Positions 10,041-19,825 of a stretch of DNA of 36,306 bases are shown here, in pieces. The stretch is from contig JADNRV010000427.1 in the NCBI GenBank assembly GCA_015499995.1, positions 1 through 36,306 on the forward strand, given 5' to 3'. The notes under the pieces were generated by a model. That model was given only the letters and a program-made list of their open reading frames with translations, was not told the DNA's origin and searched no databases. The DNA comes from Flammula alnicola. Taxonomy: Eukaryota > Basidiomycota > Agaricomycetes > Agaricales > Strophariaceae. Each line of letters opens with the position of its first letter. The stretch's first letter is position 1. A program made the position numbers and the translations under genes.

Positions 10041-10770
10041 GTTGGGAGTGCGTGTGCAAGCGCCCGTTGAGCACCTACGGATCACGTGTAAGTGCGCACA
10101 ACTTTCATGTCATGCTAATTCATGTCATAACTTCGCACCAATTTCATTTTTTGTAATTTCCCTGGGATATACAATACATTAAGACATAATCTATCTAACT
10201 CCTAATGGTATTGGTGGATGTAGAAGAGTGTAATTTCTGTACAAAGTCGGTCATTTCCACAGGAATGCACCTGATCACACATGTTCCCACGGCACCTGGC
10301 ACACAAAAACCTCGCGCAAAAATGGCAACATGCACCCTCCCTCTTAAAAATGAGGTAGAATAAATTCTATAGGTACTACATTAAACATAAAAACTATTTT
10401 TAAGTACTCTAAATTCTTTTGGCAGCTTGACAGAGGCAATCGGCTTGGCTTGATGTTCTCATACTATCAAAGATGTAAGTCCGAATAAAATGGGGTAATT
10501 GACTGAGGAATAACAGATATAAATGAAGGCATATGATGTCGTTCTGCGGTGTAGTGAGCAATGGCACGCCTTTAGCATAGCATTGAGTTTGTCGATGTGC
10601 ACAATGCCGAGGTTCCCACATTAGGTGTGTAGGAATTAATGTTCCTGTGGAATAAAGAGAAACGGTGAGAGTACGGGTATCATTGGAGAAGGGAAAGGAT
10701 ATATCAAAGAGGGTTCCTGGGTGTTTTGGAGTAGGTAAATGTTTGTACGACTTGTGGTAATCTAAACCAG
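10041..10770. other. A/T-rich non-coding DNA
   Basis: I see no gene, RNA or clear repeat; short frames overlap on both strands. It separates the tandem arrays from the transposase-like gene's 3' flank. Confidence 0.35.
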
Positions 10771-10882
10771 TGGTGTCTTGACCTTCTTGACCGGGTCAAG
10801 AAGGTCAGGCTGGATTTCGGGTCAAATCATTTTGACTCGGTCAGGTCCTAGGTCAACGGAGGTCAAAGGGGTCAAAATCACG
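10771..10882. repeat. GGTCAA/TTGACC cluster with a 12-bp hairpin
   Basis: About seven copies of GGTCAA or GGTCAG lie within 112 bp, plus two inverted TTGACC copies. Positions 10781-10792 (ACCTTCTTGACC) and 10794-10805 form a perfect 12-bp inverted repeat around a single base. The block begins CCAGTGGTGTC, which resembles the CAGTG ends of hAT-type elements. It lies 250 bp beyond the stop codon of the transposase-like gene and could be that element's subterminal region, but I found no matching inverted end on the far side. Confidence 0.55.
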
Positions 10883-11131
10883 TGTAGGCCTACAGCCGCG
10901 ACATCTTTTTAATTCGTGGGGAGGCGCATCACCTGCAATTGATCTGACTGGATGACTAATTACACAGCCACTCAAATTCCGCCAACGTCTCAGATCTGAC
11001 TGCAAAACTCACCTACTTTGCTTGCGAAAGTGTTTCCCTTGAGTTCCCCTTACAATGAAGAGCTGATGAAGATTAGAACTAGGTATATGGTACATTCTGA
11101 ATGTAAATATATGATAAAATTAAATCAAGGA

Positions 11132-13575
11132 CTATGCTAGATCATCATTATGGTCTGATTCATAAAATGAGTCTTCAACAACTGGACCTGCCATCGAGAC
11201 ATCGTTGTCAGCTACCATGGAAGGTTGAGTCTCCATGCTAGTCCCTGCATCTTGTCGCAAAAGATACCTGGCAACAGCTTTCTTCAACTGAAGAACGCGG
11301 TCAGGCTTGTACTTCATGTGTGATTTCAAGGGAACCTTCTCCGTGGTCTCCGAATCGATGGCAGCCCTGGGAAGCTTCTTTTCGTCTTCTCGATGGAAAT
11401 CCAGCTGGTGGTTGAGCTCATCATTGGGAAGCCTATCGATCTCGGCATCTGCCAGAACAAGGTTGTTCCCAGTTTCCACGATAGCCGCTGTTCTCTCGTC
11501 CCTTTTTTCTTGTCTCTTGGTCTCCTTCCTGACATTGTCCATCGCCTTTGCCTTGTCTGCCTCTATCTGCGCTGCTTTCATTTGTTTCTGGAGACCGCTC
11601 TCATCGCGGGTTCGCGCTACCTGCCTGAGGTAAAGGTGGTCCGCGTCTTCTGTGAGTTTATGTAATATAAACTCCTCGGTGTCGTTCTGGCCTGCAGTGA
11701 ACGCTGCATTGAACTTATGCAATGTCTCGCCAGGGCGCCGCCTTTGTCCAAGCCGCCATCTACCAAGCGCTCCTTCGTTTTCATCATTTGTGGATGCAAA
11801 AAAGAGAGTTTCTCGTTCAGCTGGGGTCAACTTATCAATATCACCCCCCTCTTTGAATTCATCAGAGAACCGCTCAACGAATGTGTCGTGGGTGCCTTGA
11901 ACGAATGCGAGAATTGCTGTTTGGAGGTCAGGAAGGTCTGACGCAATCTCTCTGACTGCATTCATAACCTTTCCACCCCATTCATCCCACTCTTCACCAT
12001 CTAGGGTTGCAGACTCGTGCGAGAATTCGTGCGCTGTCCATATCTTCGTGTCGGCAATGATCCTGTTCAGAAAAGCCACCTTATTTTCGAAGAAGGACTT
12101 CAAATCCAAAAGGTTCTCGTGGGCGCGGACATGCTTCATGAAGGGCCGTGAAACGTTAACGTTATACAATGCGAGAACACAAAGTTCTGTTAATGTTGGT
12201 GTGTCCTTCAAAGCACTTGCGAAGTTCTTCTCGATATTCGTTTCGCTAGGTTTGTCCTTCGCATTTCGTACGAAGTCCATGAAATTGATAAAATGTTGGC
12301 GGTAGGCTATTATTGTTCCCGCTGCCTCTCCGTGGGATCCATACCGGGTGTTACTGACGTCGGGATAGGGCACGCGATGGCCAACATGGTACTGCATGTA
12401 ATAATCGTACGTATCTTGCTGGCCCTTTTTCTTGTCCTTGTTTCGACAGATCATGCCGCCCAGTGTCGTTGCGTGGCTTCCACCACGTTTCGAGACTTCT
12501 TCAGCGTGGATTTCGGCATTGGTAGGGGTGGAAGATTCTGTTTGATTGGTGAGAACAGCGGCGTTGTCCTTGTTGGCAAGAAGAATAGGCGGAGTCTTGT
12601 TTTCCTTCTCCCACATCTCTTGCATCACCTTATCTCCGCCTTTAACACAGTTTAGATCTTTGTGCATGCAACAACCCGTCCGAATGAAGGAAGTAAGACG
12701 CTTCTTGTGATTCTCGGGAAGGTTGTCGAAAACTTGCTTGCCAACTTCCCTGACAATCTCGATATCTGCGGTCGCTCGCTCGTCTTCGGTGAGTTTATCC
12801 CATGCTTCTTGCCCGCCATGCTTCTCTATTTGGTTCGCTTTTAGAGGCATAAGAAGGGCGACGACTCTTGATACGTCCATCCAAAAAAGTGCCTCTTCCC
12901 CGAGACGCTGTAGGATCGCCTCCATTCTCCAAATCTTCAGTATTTCATGGCTTTTCTTCTGGTCCGCTGCGTGATCACCACTCGTGCCAATTAGACGGTA
13001 AGCAAAGTCGTCTGGAACAAATCGTAGGCCTTCGCGTTTTGCTAATGGGCTGTTGTTGAAGACTTCAGCAATTTCTTGTAGGCGCTGCTTCAACCCATTG
13101 ACCTGTGTCTCGCTCGTGTGGTTGACAGAGGTTCCTACTCCCAGGGTACGTGTTGTCCACCTCGGTTCATTGGTTGGCTTGGAATAATCAACAACCTTTA
13201 GGGCAATAGTCCGAGATTCAAACTCGATGTGCTTATGAGATGTCGAATCTGAACTGTAAGAAATTTCTGTTTCGAATGAGAAGAGTATTCAAACTTATCA
13301 AAAGCTTTGCACGTACTGTCCGTCTGGGCCATCTCATATGCCAACTGAAGGTCTGCCGCAACCCCTGCCTCCAGAATAGCACGCTGGACAGTGCGCTTGC
13401 TCATTCTGCGCTTGACTGTGATACCGAAGCTTTGCCCTATCTCCTGTAGTGCCAACCCGACCTTCGCCTCTGCCATTCCTGACGAAACCATGAGTCTTGC
13501 GAGTGCTCGAGTTTGTTGGGTATAAATTCCACGTTGAGTCATGCGAAAACTCGAGGTCTGTCGCTTCATCTTCAT
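11132..13575 (-). CDS. Putative DDE-type transposase, unassigned family
   Basis: Two exons, 13575-13317 and 13248-11132, joined across a 68-base GT-AG intron encode 791 residues without a break. I chose the acceptor after TTCAG because it alone keeps the frame into residues following TSHKHIEFESR. I know this protein type only as a recurrent hypothetical protein of agaricomycetes. Visible features are a helical, HTH-like basic N-terminus (about 20-75), Asp86 in AQTDNSTSHKH, Asp178 and Asp182 in GTSGDHAADQKK, a CCMHKDLN motif (279-286), an acidic NDENEGALGRWR motif (about 574-585), and a basic coiled coil (about 600-660). Asp86, one of the GDHAAD aspartates and Glu578 would fit a DDE catalytic triad on an RNase H fold; this is inference. 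Intact coding over 2.4 kb suggests a recent copy. No terminal repeats were found, so other functions remain possible. Confidence 0.65.
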
Positions 13576-14394
13576 CCGCTAAAGATGCTTAGTGCGGGGT
13601 GTGTGTGAACTACTAGATAATCAAGTAGTCGCTTTCAATAGACTTTGTAATGTCTATTAGAGAGATACTATCAAATCCGACTTGCTTCACTTTTAAAATA
13701 ACTACTTTACTACACTCAAACACCCAAATCAATGTTTAGTTGACTTAGTTCGTCCAAGGGGAGGATAATAGTTTTATAATATCGATACCTGATAGTAGGT
13801 GTGCGATAAAAGAAGGTGTTTAACTATACAACGGCTCAGGCAAGGCCTTAGGCGCGTTTATAGCCAATGGGTCGTTTTAAGTCCAATAGACTTGTGTAAA
13901 TTCTGGTCTGGTACTCGGAAACTAGTGCTCTATGCACAAACTGCTAACTGATCTCGCTTTGTCTTGTTCTCCAATTGAGAAGATGGCTCTATGCCCTTTA
14001 ACTTGTCTTTACTTGTCTCAAAAACTATACTTGTGGAAAGAGGCGCGCAGATGTCTGATCCGCCGACACTACAGTCCCTTAACAATGGCCAGAGGCGCGT
14101 AGACGCTTTGTCTACCGACACTACAGTCCAGGTCCCCAGATGTCCTTTGACAAAGGGTAGGTTTTGAACAAGTCACTTAGACAGGTTCCTTGGCTTATAA
14201 CTCTCTTTACTTGTCTTGGCGAATCACTTAGACACGCGTTCTCGTCTTAACAGTTCGTTTATATCGTTACTTGGTTTCTTTTTATATTATGGGACTCTCG
14301 CTTTGAAGCTACTTGGTACTTAGAGGTGAAACACTTAAGATATAATTCTTAAGTGCTTGTATCTCGTGGGTGGTAAATTGCTTGTATTCTACGG
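13576..14394. other. Non-coding DNA with a short direct repeat
   Basis: This holds the upstream region of the transposase-like gene and then repeat-like DNA. A roughly 42-bp motif occurs twice, at 14038-14080 and 14090-14132. Both copies start with AGAGGCGCG and end with CCGACACTACAGTCC. No gene is supported. Confidence 0.4.
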
Positions 14395-15254
14395 TGTTAC
14401 AGGGCTGCTTATATACTACTGAGACGATATATTATTACATAGACGCAATGACGAGAATATAGAGATTTCATGGGCATTTGTGCGCGAGCGGCGGCCTTGT
14501 GGAGTACAGTTTCCGTGCGCGTCCGCTCAATCATGCCTTTTTGGTTGGATCGGGAGCTCAGATCGTCGTCGGCTCGGCTAACTTAAGCGCCTAAGACTTA
14601 CTCCTCCTCGACCGCGTGGTATACAGGCTCGTGACCTTTCGTTTTCATTGGTATCTTGTCTTGTCATTGGCTATCGACTGACCGGAGCATAGACGCGCTT
14701 ACATCTCGTCGGAGACGCTCGGGCAATCCTCACCCGTTCTGTCCGTGATAATCCTCGTGATTAGGGTTGTAACCCTTTGTCCTCCGTACCCGATACTCTG
14801 GTACTCTCGGCGTGCATCTGGGATCTCGCTGTGTCGAGTTATGTACCCCGGAAATCTTCCTGTACCAAGTTATTACCCGATATGGTATGTGTTCCCAATT
14901 TGGTATCCCTTTGATCCGAGCTTTGATCGGCGTTGCTACAGGCGCGTCTATGGGCGTCTGCTTTACCCCGCTGCTCCACTGTCCTCGGTGCCTTCGGCAA
15001 TGTCACGCGACCTGTCCTGTAGTGTGCCTAGATGTCCGTTCTTTAATCTAGAGACCCGCGCCCTCGCTGTATAGGCCGGATGGTTAAGATATTACTGAAA
15101 GGCGCCTATTCCGTACACTTCATTAGATGTATTGACTGTTATCTCAATAGTTACTAATGATAATGTCTTTAATTGACCGCGCATTCCTCGTTATCTTGCA
15201 TAGTTTCCTCTAGTCCTTAGTAGTCTTGTCATTGTAATGTCCGGACTTGTAACA
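14395..15254 (-). repeat. Candidate LTR (860 bp)
   Basis: The segment begins TGTTACA and ends TGTAACA, a perfect 7-bp inverted terminal repeat of the TG...CA type used by LTR retrotransposons, and its length is typical for a Gypsy LTR. It lies on the side where the minus-strand Gypsy element should have its 3' LTR. Against it, no second copy is visible in the window, the flanks do not form a solo-LTR target duplication, and the nearest polypurine-like tract on the minus strand (15343-15358) is about 90 bp away instead of adjacent. Confidence 0.3.
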
Positions 15255-15349
15255 TTTAGACTACATTGTAAGCTTTACTAAGTGCTAAAAATAGCTCAGG
15301 TAAGGAGAATAGTAGTCCGTTCACAGCTAGCCGCTCGCGGTCTCTTCAT

Positions 15350-15387
15350 CTCCCCCCAACTTAGATATTGACTGTCCCCAGTCAACC
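15350..15387 (+). promoter_or_regulatory. C-tract plus dyad motif upstream of gene A
   Basis: CTCCCCCCAACTTA is followed by GACTG-TCCC-CAGTC, a 5-bp dyad. The same 14 bases and an equivalent dyad occur upstream of gene B at 18499-18535. On the minus strand the C-tract reads as a polypurine tract, so a retroelement origin is an alternative to a promoter role. Confidence 0.4.
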
Positions 15388-15780
15388 ATATCACACACTA
15401 TCAAGGGCCTCTTTCATTTGTTTCTTCGTTCAACATTTGCCTATGCAATCCTTTAGGAGCGCCTATGTTCTCACGGCAAAGCTTGCCGTTGTAATGAGAA
15501 GCACGGTGAAGACTTCCTGCCTAGCAAACTTTCTTAAGTTGCCCACTCGTGTTCTAAGGTCTTTCCATCCTAGGAATAGTTTCCTTAATCGTTGCTGATC
15601 CTGATCATCGGTAAGCGCTTCTAATGATTCCGCTTCCTTGAAAGGCTACACAACTGATTCTATCAGGTTTTAACATATCCTGCTGCTTCTTTCTTGGTGA
15701 ATATGAAGAATCGCACTCCGTCATAGTCATTCAGTTGCAATCGGTGACTCGGTGCGGTGTCTGTAGCTTGTCTTGGCCCG
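15388..15780. other. 5' flank of gene A
   Basis: No gene is supported; it is probably promoter DNA between the C-tract/dyad motif and the TATA box. Confidence 0.3.
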
Positions 15781-15782
15781 CG

Positions 15783-15790
15783 TATATAAA
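15783..15790 (+). promoter_or_regulatory. TATA box of gene A
   Basis: TATATAAA lies about 105 bp upstream of the gene A start codon, followed by a pyrimidine-rich leader typical of fungal 5' UTRs. Confidence 0.5.
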
Positions 15791-15894
15791 CTGGGCTTTA
15801 GGCGCTCTTTTTAGACCCCAACACTTTTCGCACTTCCCAACCACCACTGTCAACACTCCTCATCTTATATCCTCCTTCTGTTTATCATAGCATC

Positions 15895-17903
15895 ATGTCT
15901 TCTGCCATCTGTGCCTATTTGCAACCTATCTGGGACATTCTCCGCCGCAAACTCCTCATGTTTGTGCTTACACCGGATACTCGTCGCATTTCTGCGGCCT
16001 CGATGGCTCTTAGTGGGCTAACCATCCAGATGGTATGCTGTGCCTCATTATTTCTTCTTGAAGTTCTCGTCTCATCTCTCATCCGTGTAGGGTAATTACA
16101 TGCGCGGGCTCGAGGTCACTAGATCTCCAGAGCCTGTCGCTTGCGTGCGCGTACGACGCTGGCTGTGTTTCCTGGCGCATGTCGCTGGTGAAACCCCTCC
16201 GCCGTTCGCTTTCTTCGCTGATTTCGATCCCTCGTCCGTGGTAAGTCATTATATTCCTTGCATTTTGTATCTTCACTTGACAATCCCAACTGTTCTTTCA
16301 TAGGCGGATTTTTATCCCTTGCATCCCGAGGAAGTCTCAGATGCTGCTATGGATAGTGAACCACCCGTGTCCAACTACATCGGCCTGGCGCAGAGGTTGC
16401 TAGAGGCGACTTGGGTTCATTCCCCTGTCGTAAATCCCCTCGTCGCATATTCTCCCTCGCCATCACCGGTGCTTGGTGCATATATTTTATGTTTCTCCCT
16501 GTTATATCTTTTGATTTTAACAAGTCTATTGCATAGCGGCAATCCCAACCATGGATCTTGATGAACCGCGTTTGTCGCTGTCTCCAGCTACCCCCGGTAT
16601 GTATCGTTTTCGTGTTTTCTTTGTTTTTCGTTCTACCTAACTCCTTGGTCTAGCGGCCATCCCAGAGGTGAGGCGGGGCGAGACTCAACCGTCTCCGACG
16701 CCTATCCTTGAGGTAGTTGGACGTCCCGAGGAGCGGCTTCGCTGTTTTGTCGAGGTACCTCCTCGTTCTTCGAAGAGTCGCAAGGGAAAGGGCAAGGCTC
16801 GTGCGCGAACTCCGCCCCCGTCTCTCCCTCGTCCCCTCGTTACCCGTGCTGCCGCTGCTAAGCTAGCAGCTGTTTCTCGTCAAGAGGCTCGCCCTGGGGT
16901 TGCTTCTGGCTCACGGGTTACGCTGGATACTGACCAAACCCCCCCTCGGCCTCTCAAACGCAAGGTGGCTGCTCTGGGCGACGCTCGTAGCAAGCGCCCT
17001 CGACTAGAGGTGACCCCTGAGGCCCCCGAGCTGGTTTCTTCTCCTTCTAGCAAGTTGGCTGCTGCCCAACTCGCTCTGCTTTTGGGTGCGGTACCCAAAC
17101 CCCTGGTGAGTTCTTTCATGTCCTTATTATTCCATGCATTTATCTCCTCGTTTTGTATCTTTAGGCGCCCCCCGTGTGTATTGCGTGCGGTCTCAAAGGA
17201 TTAAAACCTGAGGACTGCATCGTACCACAGGGTGAACAGGGCTGTATCCCGTGCCAGAGGAGCCGCCGTGGCATCTGTTCTTTCAGAGCCAAGCTCAAGG
17301 ACCAGATGCCGGACTTTGAGTCTTTCCTCGAGTTTGGCCAGTCATCCCTGACCAGTAAGTTCCCTGTTATTGTCATATTCTTTCTTAGCTAACTTGTGGA
17401 CCCCCCTAGACCTTCAAAATCTATTTGAACGGATCCAGCGCATTAGCGCCACCAACGTCCTTCAACGAGCGCTCGTGCGGCAGAGTGACCTCGAGATCTC
17501 CGTTTTGTCGCGTGAGGTCTTGGGTATCTTGTATCGGCTCGTTGCATCGGATCCCGACAACTCATTCCAGGAGTTGTACCTTGCTGACGACGATGCTATG
17601 GAGACGCTGATCGACGTTTTGTCGGCTTTGTCTCCTGGCGATCTGTCTTCCAATGATCGGTACCCTACTCACTCGACTTCCCTCTCTGAGCTGTCTCTTC
17701 TGCTGCAGGGGGTTGCTACTCCACCCTGGCTCCTTCACCCTAGCCACATCCTTCCTCCCCGCCCTCGTGTCGTTCCGTATCAGGAGAGCGAGCCCGACGT
17801 CGACGAAGCCTCTGCCTCCCTTGACACCGATTCGGAGCGTGCTACTTTAGACGCTCTTGATCGCGACGTGGGCGACTTGGACGATTTCGAGTGCTACCAG
17901 TAG
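15895..17903 (+). CDS. Gene A: Zn2Cys6-like cysteine-cluster protein, unknown role
   Basis: Seven exons, 15895-16032, 16091-16240, 16304-16475, 16537-16596, 16654-17105, 17165-17354 and 17410-17903, give 551 residues with every intron GT-AG (about 55-63 bases). The third intron's donor was set at 16476 because it alone keeps the frame into the proline-rich region. The middle is low complexity and basic, with KGKGKARAR, PLKRK and RSKRPR as possible nuclear localisation signals. After it comes a six-cysteine cluster with spacing C-X2-C-X9-C-X8-C-X2-C-X7-C (about residues 327-360). This resembles a fungal Zn(II)2Cys6 DNA-binding domain, but the first long gap is X9 where X6 is normal. The C-terminal third is acidic. 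A DNA-binding role is inference. It is the first of three similarly organised plus-strand genes facing the Gypsy polyprotein and may be a retroelement passenger. Confidence 0.7.
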
Positions 17904-18194
17904 TTTTGGACCTGGTAAGCCCCACCTTATCCTTTCTTTCTTATCATAACCAATACTGACTTCTATTTTATAGTCATATAATCGCTTATCTTGTCTTGTC
18001 TTGGGTCTTGGTCATTCTGTAGTATACCGCCCAATGTTTTGTTATCTTTTTGGTATCTTGTATTGTACTAGCTTCGCTTCCTTAGATAGTTTTAAGGTCT
18101 ATCTTTTGTAGCATTACTCAGTACTTGTTTTTATATCTTTGCTTTAAATACACAACCCTCCTCTTGCTATTTGACTTAGAGTCTGATCCGTCAA
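17904..18194. other. 3' flank of gene A
   Basis: T-rich DNA with CTTGTCTTGTC runs; probably a 3' UTR with a possible short intron. No separate gene is seen. Confidence 0.3.
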
Positions 18195-18310
18195 GCCAAA
18201 TGACGAACATGCCAAACAAAGAGCCAAATAGACGAACAGTTCTAACAAAGAGCCAAATAGACGAACATGCCAAACAAAGAGCCAAATAGACGAACATGCC
18301 AAACAAAGAG
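18195..18310. repeat. 29-bp minisatellite, four copies
   Basis: The unit is about AGCCAAATAGACGAACATGC followed by CAAACAAAG. There are four tandem copies: the first lacks one base, the second carries GTTCTAA in place of ATGCCAAA, and the last two are identical. Confidence 0.9.
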
Positions 18311-18636
18311 TGCCTGTAGAATTTCCTTATATTGCTATAAGTATCTGAGGCTATCTTTTAAGCATTCCGTAAGACTTTATTTGTTTTACTTGACTAGGTT
18401 TATGATGTACAATCCGTAGTCAAATCGCAAAATTTCGTGGTAAACATAGACGCTCTTATGCATCGGCCGTTCGTTCTGTGTGTGCGCACCCTGTACCTCT
18501 CCCCCCAACTTAAAATCAACTGTCCCAGTTGTTCCAAGTCCATACTAGAGATCGGTTACTATGTGCGGTTCGTCCTAGAAAGTAGCGTACTGTGATCGGT
18601 TGCCCAGAACCAATTTTCACGCCCTCTGTCGTTCAA
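18311..18636. other. Spacer and promoter region of gene B
   Basis: No gene is supported. It contains a C-tract and dyad shared with the gene A upstream region (18499-18535) and ends at the TATA box of gene B. Confidence 0.35.
18499..18535 (+). promoter_or_regulatory. C-tract plus dyad motif upstream of gene B
   Basis: CTCCCCCCAACTTA is identical to the motif at 15350 and is followed by AACTG-TCC-CAGTT. Relative to the gene A copy the outer pair of the dyad has changed on both sides (G-C to A-T), so the inverted symmetry is kept. Confidence 0.4.
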
Positions 18637-18643
18637 TATAAAA
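18637..18643 (+). promoter_or_regulatory. TATA box of gene B
   Basis: TATAAAA lies only 34 bp upstream of the gene B ATG, which would leave an extremely short 5' UTR. Confidence 0.45.
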
Positions 18644-18670
18644 CCCAGACATTGGACCCTAGAGCTCCCC

Positions 18671-19402
18671 ATGGCTTCTAACAACCAAGTAGACGTGTCT
18701 AACACCCCTCCGGCTTATAATCAAAACCTCCGCGACATATGGGATGGTCGCTCCCATACTACTCCCGAGGAACAAGTCGCTATCAAGGAGGCGCGGTTTA
18801 CCGCTCTTTTCAACGCCGCTCACAACCTCGACACCGCTCAAATCCGCCTTCAAGACGAGTATCCTATTCCCGAGTTTACCGCGTTCACGCAGGCTTTCGT
18901 GCGTTGCTCATTATTTATTTCCATATTCACATCATCATTTATCATTTTACTTCGCTTAGCTGGACTACCATGACACTGTTCCCGAGGGTACCGTCCACGG
19001 ACAGGAATCTGCTGGATTCTACTGTGTTCTCAACGGGCTTTGGTTCCGTTTAATCGGTACTCCTCGCGAGCATTTTGGTGGCGAGATGGCCGGCAAGATG
19101 TACGCGCTTATGCGTTCTCCCACTCTCCCTGCCTATCCGCAGTCCAACCCTGTACGCTTTATCATTTCCTATATGTCATTCGCTATTTAACTTTTATGGG
19201 TAACTCCTAGACCGCTCACCTGGCCTGGAAACTCGCTAGCGAAGGTGTAGACAAGGTTATCCAGCACATTGAGGATAAACGCGTAGTCTGTTACTTAGTT
19301 GGTACGCACATTCGTGCATTCCGCGACCTTCAGTTACAGCTCGCTCCTAAGACTAGACATAGCCGTAGAGTTCCTACCCATCTCGTTCGTTACTTAGCGT
19401 AG
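18671..19402 (+). CDS. Gene B: unknown 203-residue protein
   Basis: Three exons, 18671-18898, 18960-19151 and 19211-19402, joined by GT-AG introns of 61 and 59 bases, all in phase 0, give 203 residues ending in TAG. I do not recognise the protein. It is mixed alpha-helical in composition, with no signal peptide, membrane segment or cysteine cluster, and ends in a basic tail rich in Arg and His. The intact frame and clean introns suggest a real transcribed gene. It sits between genes A and C with the same orientation and layout (TATA, short 5' leader, small exons). A gag-like or structural role in a retroelement is possible but nothing in the sequence proves it. Confidence 0.6.
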
Positions 19403-19748
19403 TGTAGTCTTTCCTCGCTCGCTTGTAGATCCTTCATCAAAGTTGAAGTGACCCTATCTCCCAGAATAGTAACGATTGATTGGCGCTCTTACGAGGCACT
19501 GATTGCAAATCATTACACATCTATTAATAGAACGCGGAAATCGCTACTTGCGTACTTCGGAAAGAAAACATTTTTCATTTAAGAATTGAGAGACATAGCG
19601 ACGCACATCGATACAGATAAGATCGACTGAGGTTTTCTCGGTCAAAGCGGCCGCCTCGACAGCAATTTTACTCTGCCGTGTGGCTAAAGTTTTAACGCGT
19701 TTACAGATCGCTTGGGCTTGACAGTTTCGATCCTTAGTCCAAGTACGC
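19403..19748. other. Spacer between genes B and C
   Basis: No gene is supported; it presumably holds the gene B 3' UTR and the gene C promoter. The C-tract/dyad found before A and B is absent here. Confidence 0.3.
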
Positions 19749-19755
19749 TATAAAA
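19749..19755 (+). promoter_or_regulatory. TATA box of gene C
   Basis: TATAAAA lies 77 bp upstream of the gene C ATG at 19826. Confidence 0.5.
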
Positions 19756-19825
19756 GCTCGCGAGGACGCAGCGTTTCAACCCGCTTCAGCATCTCTGCTT
19801 GGCACCCACTGTCCTTTCTGTTACT

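Noticed and set aside
8820..10085. Ser/His/Leu-rich minus-strand frames
   Set aside because: They are translations of the GTGAGTG arrays and carry no independent coding signal.
16469..16536. Earlier donor for the third intron of gene A at 16469
   Set aside because: It shifts the next exon out of frame with the proline-rich region; the donor at 16476 keeps one continuous frame to the stop.
19799..19825. Upstream in-frame start for gene C
   Set aside because: The frame extends upstream only to a TTG; the first ATG at 19826 lies at a better distance from the TATA box.
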